DNA of 64,000 nt from Drosophila miranda (Eukaryota; Arthropoda; Insecta; Diptera; Drosophilidae): contig NC_046673.1 of assembly GCF_003369915.1 (NCBI RefSeq), positions 7,176,001 to 7,240,000 on the forward strand. Direction: 5' to 3'. The notes under the pieces were generated by a model that was given only the letters and a program-made list of their open reading frames with translations, was not told the origin of the DNA and did not search any database. Positions within the stretch are counted from its first letter, which is position 1, and every line of letters begins with the position of its first letter. Positions 9,889 through 22,359 of this stretch are shown piece by piece. Made by a program: the position numbers and the translations under genes.

Positions 9889-11090
9889 ATGTCGGAGAAT
9901 AGCTTCAACTCAAAGTATTTGGACGATGACGATGAGGACGATGCGATTGCTGCCTCTGAGGGTGTGTACCAATGAATCCTCTAAACTAAATATAATCCAC
10001 GCGTTTGTCTCGCGCTTTAGGCAAAGTTTCGAGCCAGGTGGCCAAGCGCATCTGGCAGCCAACCATCGATGATACTACCCCTGGGGTCTGGGAGCCGCCC
10101 GAGAAGCCCCTGCCCCACGTGGAGGAGGATGCTCCGATGAGTGCCGAGGCCCTGGCGGAGGCTCTAGCGGTGAGCGAGACCGCCTCGGACTTTATACACG
10201 AAGTGGAGCGCTCTCTCTACGGCGACAACAGCAAGGAGAACGGCTCCGCCCAGTACTTCAAGGCGGCCGAGAATTATTCGCTGTTTGGCGCCAACTACAT
10301 GGGCTTGGAGGAGGACAAGAACAAAAAACCGCCGCCGGGCTTCGACCAAAGCTCCAGTCAGATTGCGGCTGGATCGGCCGGAGTATCCGGCCAAAGCTAC
10401 TCGGGGTAAGTGGTGCTCTAGGCTTTCAATGAATTAGGAATCGATGATTCGTTGGCTAGAATATGCCCAATATGCCCTCCTTCTTAGCTGTTCTGAGGAA
10501 AACCCCAACTCTATCCGTATTTCAGGGACCCTCTTCATCCGGAATGGGCGGCATGGCAATGTCCCAGCAGCCGCAGCACAAGGCCGCGAATCAGCCAGGA
10601 CCTGCAGCGCTGCTTCCACAGCAGCAGCAGCATCCGCGTCATCCTTCGCCAGCGACAGTGCCCAGGGTCATAGCCGAGGCAGCAGCTCTGGCTGGAGCTG
10701 GGGCTGGCATCGACATTGGCCTGCACGCCCATGGACATCTGCCCAGTGCCACGGAAATGACCATCGGACACATTTACCAGGAGCTCATGGGCATGAATTT
10801 CAATCAGGCCAATATACAGCAGCAGCAGCAGCAACACCACCACCACCAGCAGCAGCAGCACCACCACCAGCAGCAGCAGCAGCAGCACCACCACCAGCAG
10901 CAGCAGCAGGCGGCTCTGAAGCAGCAGCAGCAGGCGGCTCTGAAGCAGCAGGCGGCTCTCCTCTCCTACGGCCAAAAGGCCGTAACAGCAACTGGCATAG
11001 TCCCTGACCCACGCGACGTATGTTCTCAAAGCGGTGTTTCTTGCGTATCGTGCCCGTTTGCGTCGCCAGGTCCACTTCTGGGACAACTAG
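9889..11090 (+). pseudogene. Gene A copy 4, frameshifted at exon 2 end
   Basis: Four-exon layout as in copy 2, but one G is missing from the five-G run at the exon 2 donor (near 10405). Splicing at the same GT would put exon 3 out of frame, and unspliced reading ends at once in TAA. The poly-Gln/His tract is slightly longer, with extra His codons. Native upstream sequence is kept. It might be rescued only by an alternative donor, which I do not see. Confidence 0.65.
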
Positions 11091-11516
11091 AGTACGGCCA
11101 GGACATTACACTCCACACCCACAGATTAGATGACTAGTTTTAAAATATTTTGTTTGTTTGTTTTGTCGAGTTTGTTGTCGTCTCCTCTGGGCTGATGACC
11201 GACAGCATAGCAAGGCGTACTCTTAAACAGTCTTCAAAGTTATTTAGTTCTACGACACACACATTGCGGTCCGCCACAGCAGATGGATCCCTGTGCCTGT
11301 GCCCAGAATGTCGCGGCTCCGCGCGTACTGGAGTCCGATTCCACACGAGGGCGAGGCATGAGTTCAATATCTTCTTGTTGCTGCAGAGCGCCTCCCGGCT
11401 GCTGCGTTTTTGCAATGATTAAAATGACCTTCATTCCCTGATGACAGACAGTCACTGGAAAACGGTCAAACTGGTCAAAAGACCAGTCCAACGCCTTCCT
11501 CTTCGAGGAGGACGTG

Positions 11517-11608
11517 CCCAGCTGTCCGTAGCACTTGCGGCCCCACATGAGGATCTCGTTGTTGCGGAGCAGCGCCGCATTGTGGGTCCAGCCGACGGCC
11601 AGCTGCCG
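11517..11608. repeat. Palindrome 2 loop (centre of the large palindrome)
   Basis: 92 bp RCC1-like loop between arms ending 11516 and starting 11609. It is the same foldback as in palindrome 1 apart from one base at the inner right edge (TACG instead of CACG). From here inverted homology extends outward to about 611 and 23357. Confidence 0.85.
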
Positions 11609-12034
11609 TACGTCCTCCTCGAAGAGGAAGGCGTTGGACTGGTCTTTTGACCAGTTTGACCGTTTTCCAGTGACTGTCTGTCATCAGGGAATGAAGGTCA
11701 TTTTAATCATTGCAAAAACCCAGCAGCCGGGAGGCGCTCTGCAGCAACAAGAAGATATTGAACTCATGCCTCGCCCTCCTGTGGAATCGGACTCCAGTAC
11801 GCGCGGAGCCGCGACATTCTGGGCACAGGCACAGGGATCCATCTGCTGAGGCGGACCGCAATGTGTGTGTCGTAGAACTAAATAACTTTGAAGACTGTTT
11901 AAGAGTACGCCTTGCTATGCTGTCGGTCATCAGCCCAGAGGAGACGACAACAAACTCGACAAAACAAACAAACAAAATATTTTAAAACTAGTCATCTAAT
12001 CTGTGGGTGTGGAGTGTAATGTCCTGGCCGTACT

Positions 12035-13230
12035 CTAGTTGTCCCAGAAGTGGACCTGGCGACGCAAACGGGCACGATACGCAAGAAACACCGCTTTGAG
12101 AACATACGTCGCGTGGGTCAGGGACTATGCCAGTTGCTGTTACGGCCTTTTGGCCGTAGGAGAGGAGAGCCGCCTGCTGCTTCAGAGCCGCCTGCTGCTG
12201 CTGCTTCAGAGCCGCCTGCTGCTGCTGCTGGTGGTGGTGGTGCTGCTGCTGCTGGTGGTGCTGCTGCTGCTGCTGGTTGTGGTGTTGCTGCTGCTGCTGC
12301 TGTATATTGGCCTGATTGAAATTCATGCCCATGAGCTCCTGGTAAATGTGTCCGATGGTCATTTCCGTGGCACTGGGCAGATGTCCATGGGCGTGCAGGC
12401 CAATGTCGATGCCAGCCCCAGCTCCAGCCAGAGCTGCTGCCTCGGCTATGACCCTGGGCACTGTCGCTGGCGAAGGATGACGCGGATGCTGCTGCTGCTG
12501 TGGAAGCAGCGCTGCAGGTCCTGGCTGATTCGCGGCCTTGTGCTGCGGCTGCTGGGACATTGCCATGCCGCCCATTCCGGATGAAGAGGGTCCCTGAATT
12601 ACGGATAGAGTTGGGGTTTTCCTCAGAACAGCTAAGAAGGAGGGCATATTGGGCATATTCTAGCCAACGAATCATCGATTCCTAATTCATTGAAAGCCTA
12701 GAGCACCACTTACCCCCGAGTAGCTTTGGCCGGATACTCCGGCCGATCCAGCCGCAATCTGACTGGAGCTTTGGTCGAAGCCCGGCGGCGGTTTTTTGTT
12801 CTTGTCCTCCTCCAAGCCCATGTAGTTGGCGCCAAACAGCGAATAATTCTCGGCCGCCTTGAAGTACTGGGCGGAGCCGTACTCCTTGCTGTTGTCGCCG
12901 TAGAGAGAGCGCTCCACTTCGTGTATAAAGTCCGAGGCGGTCTCGCTCACCGCTAGAGCCTCCGCCAGGGCCTCGGCACTCATCGGAGCATCCTCCTCCA
13001 CGTGGGGCAGGGGCTTCTCGGCGGCTCCCAGACCCCAGGGGTAGTATCATCGATGGTTGGCTGCCAGATGCGCTTGGCCACCTGGCTCGAAACTTTGCCT
13101 AAAGCGCGAGACAAACGCGTGGATTATATTTAGTTTAGAGGATTCATTGGTACACACCCTCAGAGGCAGCAATCGCATCGTCCTCATCGTCATCGTCCAA
13201 ATACTTTGAGTTGAAGCTATTCTCCGACAT
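12035..13230 (-). pseudogene. Gene A copy 5, frameshift in exon 2
   Basis: Inverted copy in the right arm of palindrome 2. One G is missing near 13020 (in the codons for PPEKP), which breaks exon 2; downstream exons are otherwise open. It also has an Asn-to-Tyr change after NSKE and a Phe-to-Ile change at the exon 3 start. Native upstream DNA continues past 13340. Confidence 0.7.
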
Positions 13231-13622
13231 CTTTTTGTGCGAGAAAGAAATGAAAATGTTTATTGGAAAGAAACACCGCTGAACGAGAACCTTCACTGCT
13301 TCGAGCGAAATGGAAGTAATCGGCTCCCAGTCGTCTGTTCGTTTGTTTATGGCGATCGGTTGCACAAAAAAAATTGATTTATGGGAAATTTATTTTATTT
13401 ATGCGGAGTGGTCTACTAATACACGCTGAAGTTTCTCGGAATTACTGCCCGACACAGACGCCTACCACGACAGTGCTGCCCAGTCAGAGGTCGTGGAGGC
13501 TTGAGTGCTGTGTGTGCGTGTGTGTATCAGTGGATGAACTATTGACAGCACTGGTTAATCTTTTTGTGTATTGGTGAACGAAAAATGCCGGCATACACAT
13601 GCCCACAGAAGTCTTAAAGTGA

Positions 13623-13916
13623 GACTTCTGCGGATCGAAGAAATATCAATCCAATCCATTGCATTTTGCGCAGAAGAAGCGATGTCTCACTTTGGGCGAC
13701 TTTTTCTGTGCTGCCAAATATTTAAGGGAGATAGTTCTCTGCTCTGAGGCATCTATCATGGAACACGAGTGTGTAGAGGCCGGTGCCGCAAATATTTCGA
13801 ATATTTCATTGCACTTTGATGATTCTCCATCGCCATTTGCACTTGTTGGCTTCAAAAACCATAAGCGCCCTCAAATTCATCCACTAATTGCCTGGCAAGC
13901 CGCACATTTCGAATAA
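13623..13916 (+). other. Gene C copy
   Basis: Plus-strand version of the open frame at 2843-3136, ending in TAA inside an AATAAA-type signal. There is no ATG. Unrecognised. Confidence 0.3.
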
Positions 13917-14249
13917 AATATATAAAAATCTACCATTTACCATATTTACCTTCTTTTTTCTGTGGAAAAGATTAAGTTTTTGAAAAACAAAGCACTTTAT
14001 TTTCACTGTAAAAATGGCAAATAGTATTTGCAACGAAAATTCCGCGGAGTTCAAGTAAAGCTGCTGAAGGTTGAAAAACTTCATTGTTACTATCGATACA
14101 TCGATGTTTCTTCAACTATCGATGGAAGAAAGAGCGCCAACTGCTTGGGTTTGATTATTCGTACAATTTTGCTCATGATCCGACATCAAATACCTTAATT
14201 TCGATATTCCGTTTAGTATTTTTAAGCATTTTTAACATTTATTATAAAA

Positions 14250-14284
14250 TTAATTAACAGACGACTCGGAAATGGCGTAACAGA
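14250..14284 (-). pseudogene. RCC1-like gene, last codons only
   Basis: Mirror of the 8835-8869 remnant. The RCC1-like last exon is cut by the LTR that starts TGTTATG at 14285. Confidence 0.65.
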
Positions 14285-16567
14285 TGTTATGATCCGCCTC
14301 TTTGCCACCCTGGCCTATCGTTCCCAGCTAGCTCACGGGGAAGTCAGGGGTGTTTCCGACCCGATAAGCCAGGGGACGGATTGAACAAAACAAAAAAACA
14401 TACAAAAAAACAAATCTAATTTATAGGACAGACTTGTCCTCGTTGGCACTTTCGTCAGCGGGGATAGTTGGTTTCGTTATCCCTAGCAGGGTCCCACCCT
14501 TCCATGAGCGCCACCTTTTGAATTCGCTCCCTTTTCATATTCAGGGTCCCGCTCTTCTTCTCGCTCTCGTCCCACCCAACTACCGTTTTCTATTCACTCA
14601 TGACTCTTTTCAAATATTCCTTTTATATCCATTATATTTTCTTATTTATCTTGTACATTATTAATTAATAATAATTAATAATCTAGGTTTATATAAAGGA
14701 AACAAATACTAACACAAAAATACTAACAACAAAAAATAAACCCTATTTCGGCCGAGTTGGCAGCCCCCTTTGATAGAGGTTGTTGCTTCCTGATGCTTGC
14801 TGATGTTTACGTTTAATCGAGGTGTTTTTTGTATGATCGTGATATTTTGTTTAATTGTGGGTCGGACGGGTGTAGATGTGTGAAATGTGGTGATGTTATG
14901 TGATGTGTTATGAATGAGGGTATACATGCGTGGGTTGTGTGTGATGTGGGTGGATGAAGGTGGGTGTGTGTGAATCGTGTGTGTGTATTGCTGCTTTGAA
15001 GTCCGGATTCTTTCTCCGGGGGGGCTGGTGTGTGGGGACAGAAACGTGTCTCCAGTCGGTGCTCCGCTGACGGTCCCTTGGTGCCGGTGCTCCGCTGACG
15101 GTTCTCGCATCAGTTTCCCGGCCTGGCCAGTACCGGGATGCTGCTGCCGATGTCCGCCGCTTCTGCTGATGTTGATGCCTGCCGCTGATGTCTTGGTGGG
15201 ATCGTCGTCTCCACGATCACCAATTTTGTTTCCTTTTTTTCTTTTAGGGCACGTGCGGCCTCCACTATTCTCCACCGGAAACTCTCCCTTTTCTTCCTCC
15301 TCGCCCCGTTTCCTTTTCTCCTACGCAACTCTGCCACTGCTTCCCAGGATCCACTATAGATGCCGCTGTCTCTTTCTTCTCCAGCCCTGATACCTATCGG
15401 CTCTGTCCAAAACCGCCCATAACACCACACTACCGTTTCCAGGATTACTCCGCCGAAACGGGAGTGCCAAGCTGGCGGGCTTTTTCAATTAAGGGGCCCC
15501 AAACGTAGGCCATCGCCCACACCCTGAGATTGAGAGTCTCTGGCTCCATCGACTGAGATGCCTGGGCTACTGCTTCAGATCCTTTGCGTGAAACACCCCA
15601 ATACGTGAGCCTTGCAACGTCTCCAGCTCGTACAGACTGTTGCCCATACTCCGGATCACTCGGCACTTGACGTATTTTGGGCTGAACTTCGCGTTGATGT
15701 TGTTTTTAAATTTGCTCAACACGAAATTCCGCTTATATATCTCCTGACCCGGTGAGTACCTAATTTCTCGAGCTTTTCGATTATACCTGTTCTTCGCTCT
15801 GTTGTAGGCTTCATGAGAGTTTCCTCGGACCTCATCTCGGACTATCTCCATCTTGTCACTCCTCGCCAAGGGTGACATTTGTGCATCATTTAGGGCGCCC
15901 AGTCTGCGTGCCAATTTATAATCTCGGCCGCTAGTAAACATGTGCTGCCCAAACAACACAAAGTATGGCGACGTCCCGATACCCGTGTGTATAGCGCTCC
16001 TAGCCACACACTGGATCTCCGTCAGCTTCTCGTCCCAGCGCGTGTGATCCTCACTAGCGTATGTCCTTATTGCTGCCAGTACAGTCTGGTTCACTCGTTC
16101 GGCCGCGTTCGCCTGCGGTGCATAGTTCCCCGACTTCAGGTGCGTTATGCTTCTCCTATCCAGGAATTGAGAGAATTCAGCTGACACAAATTGCTTTCCA
16201 TTATCGGTATGCACTATTTCAGGCACGCCAAACTGCGCGAAGACCTCGGCGTGCAAGAATCGGATCACGGCCGAAGACGTCGCCTTAGGCAAAGCCTTCA
16301 ACCAGACATATCTGGACATGTGATCGAGGACTATTAGTATGACCACATTGCCACTTCGAGTCCTCGGATATGGACCCAGGAAATCCAGGTACAGTTTTTG
16401 AATCGGCCTCTCGGTTCTGGTTTCGGCCCCCATGAGTGGACGGTGAACCTGTGTTGAATGTTTTGTTTCTTTGCAGGTGTTACAATCAGCCACATATGCC
16501 TTCACCTGCACGGTCATCCGGGGCCAATAATAGAACTGTCGCAGCCGTCCCAGTGTCCTCGCGATCC
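14285..16567 (-). mobile_element. Gypsy 3' fragment with full LTR, inverted
   Basis: LTR about 14285-14728 (444 bp, TGTTA...TAACA ends), then the 3' internal region and the pol C-terminal part (integrase stop at 15567) up to the integrase zinc region. It ends at the same gene A junction as the plus-strand fragments (16567/16568). Unlike its mirror partner 6973-8834 it keeps the roughly 0.4 kb around the LTR start, so the deletion happened in the other arm. The integrase is open across 16567-15567. Confidence 0.85.
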
Positions 16568-16674
16568 CAGACGACTGGGAGCCGATTACTTCCATTTCGC
16601 TCGAAGCAGTGAAGGTTCTCGTTCAGCGGTGTTTCTTTCCAATAAACATTTTCATTTCTTTCTCGCACAAAAAG

Positions 16675-17910
16675 ATGTCGGAGAATAGCTTCAACTCAAA
16701 GTATTTGGACGATGACGATGAGGACGATGCGATTGCTGCCTCTGAGGGTGTGTACCAATGAATCCTCTAAACTAAATATAATCCACGCGTTTGTCTCGCG
16801 CTTTAGGCAAAGTTTCGAGCCAGGTGGCCAAGCGCATCTGGCAGCCAACCATCGATGATACTACCCCTGGGGTCTGGGAGCCGCCCGAGAAGCCCCTGCC
16901 CCACGTGGAGGAGGATGCTCCGATGAGTGCCGAGGCCCTGGCGGAGGCTCTAGCGGTGAGCGAGACCGCCTCGGACTTTATACACGAAGTGGAGCACTCT
17001 CTCTACGGCGACAACAGCAAGGAGAACGGCTCCGCCCAGTACTTCAAGGCGGCCGAGAATTATTCGCTGTTTGGCGCCAACTACATGGGCTTGGAGGAGG
17101 ACAAGAACAAAAAACCGCCGCCGGGCTTCGACCAAAGCTCCAGTCAGATTGCGGCTGGATCGGCCGGAGTATCCGGCCAAAGCTACTCGGGGGTAAGTGG
17201 TGCTCTAGGCTTTCAATGAATTAGGAATCGATGATTCGTTGGCTAGAATATGCCCAATATGCCCTCCTTCTTAGCTGTTCTGAGGAAAACCCCAACTCTA
17301 TCCGTATTTCAGGGACCCTCTTCATCCGGAATGGGCGGCATGGCAATGTCCCAGCAGCCGCAGCACAAGGCCGCGAATCAGCCAGGACCTGCAGCGCTGC
17401 TTCCACAGCAGCAGCAGCATCCGCGTCATCCTTCGCCAGCGACAGTGCCCAGGGTCATAGCCGAGGCAGCAGCTCTGGCTGGAGCTGGGGCTGGCATCGA
17501 CATTGGCCTGCACGCCCATGGACATCTGCCCAGTGCCACGGAAATGACCATCGGACACATTTACCAGGAGCTCATGGGCATGAATTTCAATCAGGCCAAT
17601 ATACAGCAGCAGCAGCAGCAACACCACCACCAGCAGCAGCAGCAGCACCACCAGCAGCAGCAGCAGCAGCACCACCACCAGCAGCAGCAGCAGGCGGCTC
17701 TGAAGCAGCAGCAGCAGGCGGCTCTGAAGCAGCAGGCGGCTCTGAAGCAGCAGGCGGCTCTGAAGCAGCAGGCGGCTCTCCTCTCCTACGGCCAAAAGGC
17801 CGTAACAGCAACTGGCATAGTCCCTGACCCACGCGACGTATGTTCTCAAAGCGGTGTTTCTTGCGTATCGTGCCCGTTTGCGTCGCCAGGTCCACTTCTG
17901 GGACAACTAG
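16675..17910 (+). CDS. Gene A copy 6, open, expanded AALKQQ repeats
   Basis: Four exons as in copy 2, all open with canonical splice sites. An Arg-to-His change lies before SLYGDN. It has the longest repeat block of the window: about five AALKQQ-type units before LLSYGQ instead of two or three. Only about 107 bp of native 5' flank remain; further upstream is gypsy integrase DNA in opposite orientation. Confidence 0.6.
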
Positions 17911-18854
17911 AGTACGGCCAGGACATTACACTCCACACCCACAGATTAGATGACTAGTTTTAAAATATTTTGTTTGTTTGTTTTGTCGAGTTTGTTGTCG
18001 TCTCCTCTGGGCTGATGACCGACAGCATAGCAAGGCGTACTCTTAAACAGTCTTCAAAGTTATTTAGTTCTACGACACACACATTGCGGTCCGCCTCAGC
18101 AGATGGATCCCTGTGCCTGTGCCCAGAATGTCGCGGCTCCGCGCGTACTGGAGTCCGATTCCACACGAGGGCGAGGCATGAGTTCAATATCTTCTTGTTG
18201 CTGCAGAGCGCCTCCCGGCTGCTGGGTTTTTGCAATGATTAAAATGACCTTCATTCCCTGATGACAGACAGTCACTGGATAACGGTCAAACTGGTCAAAA
18301 GACCAGTCCAACGCCTTCCTCTTCGAGGAGGACGTGCCCAGCTGTCCGTAGCAATTGCGGCCCCACATGAGGATCTCGTTGTTGCGGAGCAGCGCCGCAT
18401 TGTGGGTCCAGCCGACGGCCAGCTGCCGCACGTCCTCCTCGAAGAGGAAGGCGTTGGACTGGTCTTTTGACCAGTTTGACCGTTTTCCAGTGACTGTCTG
18501 TCATCAGGGAATGAAGGTCATTTTAATCATTGCAAAAACCCAGCAGCCGGGAGGCGCTCTGCAGCAACAAGAAGATATTGAACTCATGCCTCGCCCTCGT
18601 GTGGAATCGGACTCCAGTACGCGCGGAGCCGTGACATTCTGGGTACAGGCACAGGGATCCATCTGCTGAGGCGGACCGCAATGTGTGTGTCGTAGAACTA
18701 AATAACTTTGAAGACTGTTTAAGAGTACGCCTTGCTATGCTGTCGGTCATCAGCCCAGAGGAGACGACAACAAACTCGACAAAACAAACAAACAAAATAT
18801 TTTAAAACTAGTCATCTAATCTGTGGGTGTGGAGTGTAATGTCCTGGCCGTACT

Positions 18855-20045
18855 CTAGTTGTCCCAGAAGTGGACCTGGCGACGCAAACGGGCACGATAC
18901 GCAAGAAACACCGCTTTGAGAACATACGTCGCGTGGGTCAGGGACTATGCCAGTTGCTGTTACGGCCTTTTGGCCGTAGGAGAGGAGAGCCGCCTGCTGC
19001 TTCAGAGCCGCCTGCTGCTTCAGAGCCGCCTGCTGCTGCTGCTGGTGGTGGTGCTGCTGCTGCTGCTGCTGGTGGTGCTGCTGCTGCTGCTGGTGGTGGT
19101 GTTGCTGCTGCTGCTGTATATTGGCCTGATTGAAATTCATGCCCATGAGCTCCTGGTAAATGTGTCCGATGGTCATTTCCGTGGCACTGGGCAGATGTCC
19201 ATGGGCGTGCAGGCCAATGTCGATGCCAGCCCCAGCTCCAGCCAGAGCTGCTGCCTCGGCTATGACCCTGGGCACTGTCGCTGGCGAAGGATGACGCGGA
19301 TGCTGCTGCTGCTGTGGAAGCAGCGCTGCAGGTCCTGGCTGATTCGCGGCCTTGTGCTGCGGCTGCTGGGACATTGCCATGCCGCCCATTCCGGATGAAG
19401 AGGGTCCCTGAAATACGGATAGAGTTGGGGTTTTCCTCAGAACAGCTAAGAAGGAGGGCATATTGGGCATATTCTAGCCAACGAATCATCGATTCCTAAT
19501 TCATTGAAAGCCTAGAGCACCACTTACCCCCGAGTAGCTTTGGCCGGATACTCCGGCCGATCCAGCCGCAATCTGACTGGAGCTTTGGTCGAAGCCCGGC
19601 GGCGGTTTTTTGTTCTTGTCCTCCTCCAAGCCCATGTAGTTGGCGCCAAACAGCGAATAATTCTCGGCCGCCTTGAAGTACTGGGCGGAGCCGTACTCCT
19701 TGCTGTTGTCGCCGTAGAGAGAGTGCTCCACTTCGTGTATAAAGTCCGAGGCGGTCTCGCTCACCGCTAGAGCCTCCGCCAGGGCCTCGGCACTCATCGG
19801 AGCATCCTCCTCCACGTGGGGCAGGGGCTTCTCGGGCGGCTCCCAGACCCCAGGGGTAGTATCATCGATGGTTGGCTGCCAGATGCGCTTGGCCACCTGG
19901 CTCGAAACTTTGCCTAAAGCGCGAGACAAACGCGTGGATTATATTTAGTTTAGAGGATTCATTGGTACACACCCTCAGAGGCAGCAATCGCATCGTCCTC
20001 ATCGTCATCGTCCAAATACTTTGAGTTGAAGCTATTCTCCGACAT
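18855..20045 (-). CDS. Gene A copy 7, open, native upstream
   Basis: Right arm of palindrome 3. All exons are open and splice sites canonical. It shares the Arg-to-His change with copy 6 and the Asn-to-Tyr change after NSKE with copy 5. It keeps the full native upstream block (20046-21060, DRE at 20906-20913). Together with copy 2 it is the best candidate here for a working gene A. Confidence 0.65.
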
Positions 20046-20437
20046 CTTTTTGTGCGAGAAAGAAATGAAAATGTTTATTGGAAAGAAACACCGCTGAACG
20101 AGAACCTTCACTGCTTCGAGCGAAATGGAAGTAATCGGCTCCCAGTCGTCTTTTCGTTTGTTTATGGCGATCGGTTGCACAAAAAAAATTGATTTATGGG
20201 AAATTTATTTTATTTATGCGGAGTGGTCTACTAATACACGCTGAAGTTTCTCGGAATTACTGCCCGACACAGACGCCTACCACGACAGTGCTGCCCAGTC
20301 AGAGGTCGTGGAGGCTTGAGTGCTGTGTGTGCGTGTGTGTATCAGTGGATGAACTATTGGCAGCACTGGTTAATCTTTTTGTGTATTGGTGAACGAAAAA
20401 TGCCGGCATACACATGCCCACAGAAGTCTTAAAGTGA

Positions 20438-20731
20438 GACTTCTGCGGATCGAAGAAATATCAATCCAATCCATTGCATTTTGCGCAGAAGAAGCGATGT
20501 CTCACTTTGGGCGACTTTTTCTGTGCTGCCAAATATTTAAGGGAGATAGTTCTCTGCTCTGAGGCATCTATCATGGAACACGAGTGTGTAGAGGCCGGTG
20601 CCGCAAATATTTCGAATATTTCATTGCACTTTGATGATTCTCCATCGCCATTTGCACTTGTTGGCTTCAAAAACCATAAGCGCCCTCAAATTCATCCACT
20701 AATTGCCTGGCAAGCCGCACATTTCGAATAA
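20438..20731 (+). other. Gene C copy
   Basis: Same open frame as at 13623-13916. Unrecognised, no ATG. Confidence 0.3.
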
Positions 20732-21099
20732 AATATATAAAAATCTACCATTTACCATATTTACCTTCTTTTTTCTGTGGAAAAGATTAAGTTTTTGAAA
20801 AACAAAGCACTTTATTTTCACTGTAAAAATGGCAAATAGTATTTGCAACGAAAATTCCGCGGAGTTCAAGTAAAGCTACTGAAGGTTGAAAAACTTCATT
20901 GTTACTATCGATACATCGATGTTTCTTCAACTATCGATGGAAGAAAGAGCGCCAACTGCTTGGGTTTGATTATTCGTACAATTTTGCTCATGATCCGACA
21001 TCAAATACCTTAATTTCGATATTCCGTTTAGTATTTTTAAGCATTTTTAACATTTATTATAAAATTAATTAACAGACGACTCGGAAATGGCGTAACAGA

Positions 21100-21534
21100 T
21101 GTTATGATCCGCCTCTTTGCCACCCTGGCCTATCGTTCCCAGCTAGCTCACGGGGAAGTCAGGGGTGTTTCCGACCCGATAAGCCAGGGGACGGATTGAA
21201 CAAAACAAAAAAACATACAAAAAAAACAAATCTAATTTATAGGACAGACTTGTCCTCGTTGGCACTTTCGTCAGCGGGGATAGTTGGTTTCGTTATCCCT
21301 AGCAGGATCCCACCCTTCCTTGAGCGCCACCTTTTGAATCCGCTCCCTTTTCATATTCAGGGTCCCGCTCTTCTTCTCGCTCTCGTCCCACCCAACTACC
21401 GTTTTCTATTCACTCATGACTCTTTTCAAATATTCCTTTTATATCCATTATATTTTCTTATTTATCTTGTACATTATTAATTAATAATCTAGGTTTATAT
21501 AAAGGAAACAAATACTAACACAAAAATACTAACA
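21100..21534 (-). repeat. LTR (3') of gypsy element 1
   Basis: 435 bp with TGTTA/TAACA ends. It joins RCC1-like sequence (ending GTAACAGA) at 21099. It is ten bases shorter than the LTRs at 28268 and 34895 because one AATAATT-type repeat is missing. Confidence 0.8.
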
Positions 21535-22359
21535 AAAAAAAATAAACCCTATTTCGGCCGAGTTGGCAGCCCCCTTTGATAGAGGTTGTTGCTTCCTGAT
21601 GCTTGCTGATGTTTACGTTTAATCGTGGTGTTTTTTGTATGATCGTGATATTTTGTTTAATTGTGGGTCGGACGGGTGTAGATGTGTGAAATGTGGTGAT
21701 GTTATGTGATGTGTTATGAATGAGGGTATACATGCGTGGGTTGTGTGTGATGTGGGTGGATGAAGGTGGGTGTGTGTGAATCGTGTGTGTGTATTGCTGC
21801 TTTGAAGTCCGGATTCTTTCCCCGGGGGGGCTGGTGTGTGGGGACAGAAACGTGTCTCCAGTCGGTGCTCCGCTGACGGTCCCTTGGTGCCGGTGCTCCG
21901 CTGACGGTTCTCGCATCAGTTTCCCGGCCTGGCCAGTACCGGGATGCTGCTGCCGATGTCCGCCGCTTCTGCTGATGTTGATGCCTGCCGCTGATGTCTT
22001 GGTGGGATCGTCGTCTCCACGATCACCAATTTTGTTTCCTTTTTTTCTTTTAGGGCACGTGCGGCCTCCACTATTCTCCACCGGAAACTCTCCCTTTTCT
22101 TCCTCCTCGCCCCGTTTCCTTTTCTCCTACGCAACTCTGCCACTGCTTCCCAGGATCCACTATAGATGCCGCTGTCTCTTTCTTCTCCAGCCCTGATACC
22201 TATCGGCTCTGTCCAAAACCGCCCATAACACCACACTACCGTTTCCAGGATTACTCCGCCGAAACGGGAGTGCCAAGCTGGCGGGCTTTTTCAATTAAGG
22301 GGCCCCAAACGTAGGCCATCGCCCACACCCTGAGATTGAGAGTCTCTGAGATGCCTGGG

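Larger units (their letters stand above)
1..13332. repeat. Direct tandem duplication, period about 6.36 kb
   Basis: Sequence from 1 onward recurs from 6363 onward, with the offset varying only from 6360 to 6362 through small indels. Each period holds the end of a minus gene A, the gypsy integrase-to-LTR fragment, the RCC1 tail, the intergenic DNA, a plus gene A and the foldback centre. The direct match stops near 6970/13332. There the first two periods switch into gypsy, while the third keeps native gene A upstream sequence. Confidence 0.85.
16568..20151. repeat. Palindrome 3: gene A arms, 92 bp loop
   Basis: Left arm 16568-18336, loop 18337-18428, right arm 18429-20151. The foldback junction matches palindromes 1 and 2. 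As the mirror of palindrome 1 inside the larger palindrome, its left arm is the one cut off by gypsy, while its right arm continues into native intergenic DNA. Confidence 0.9.
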
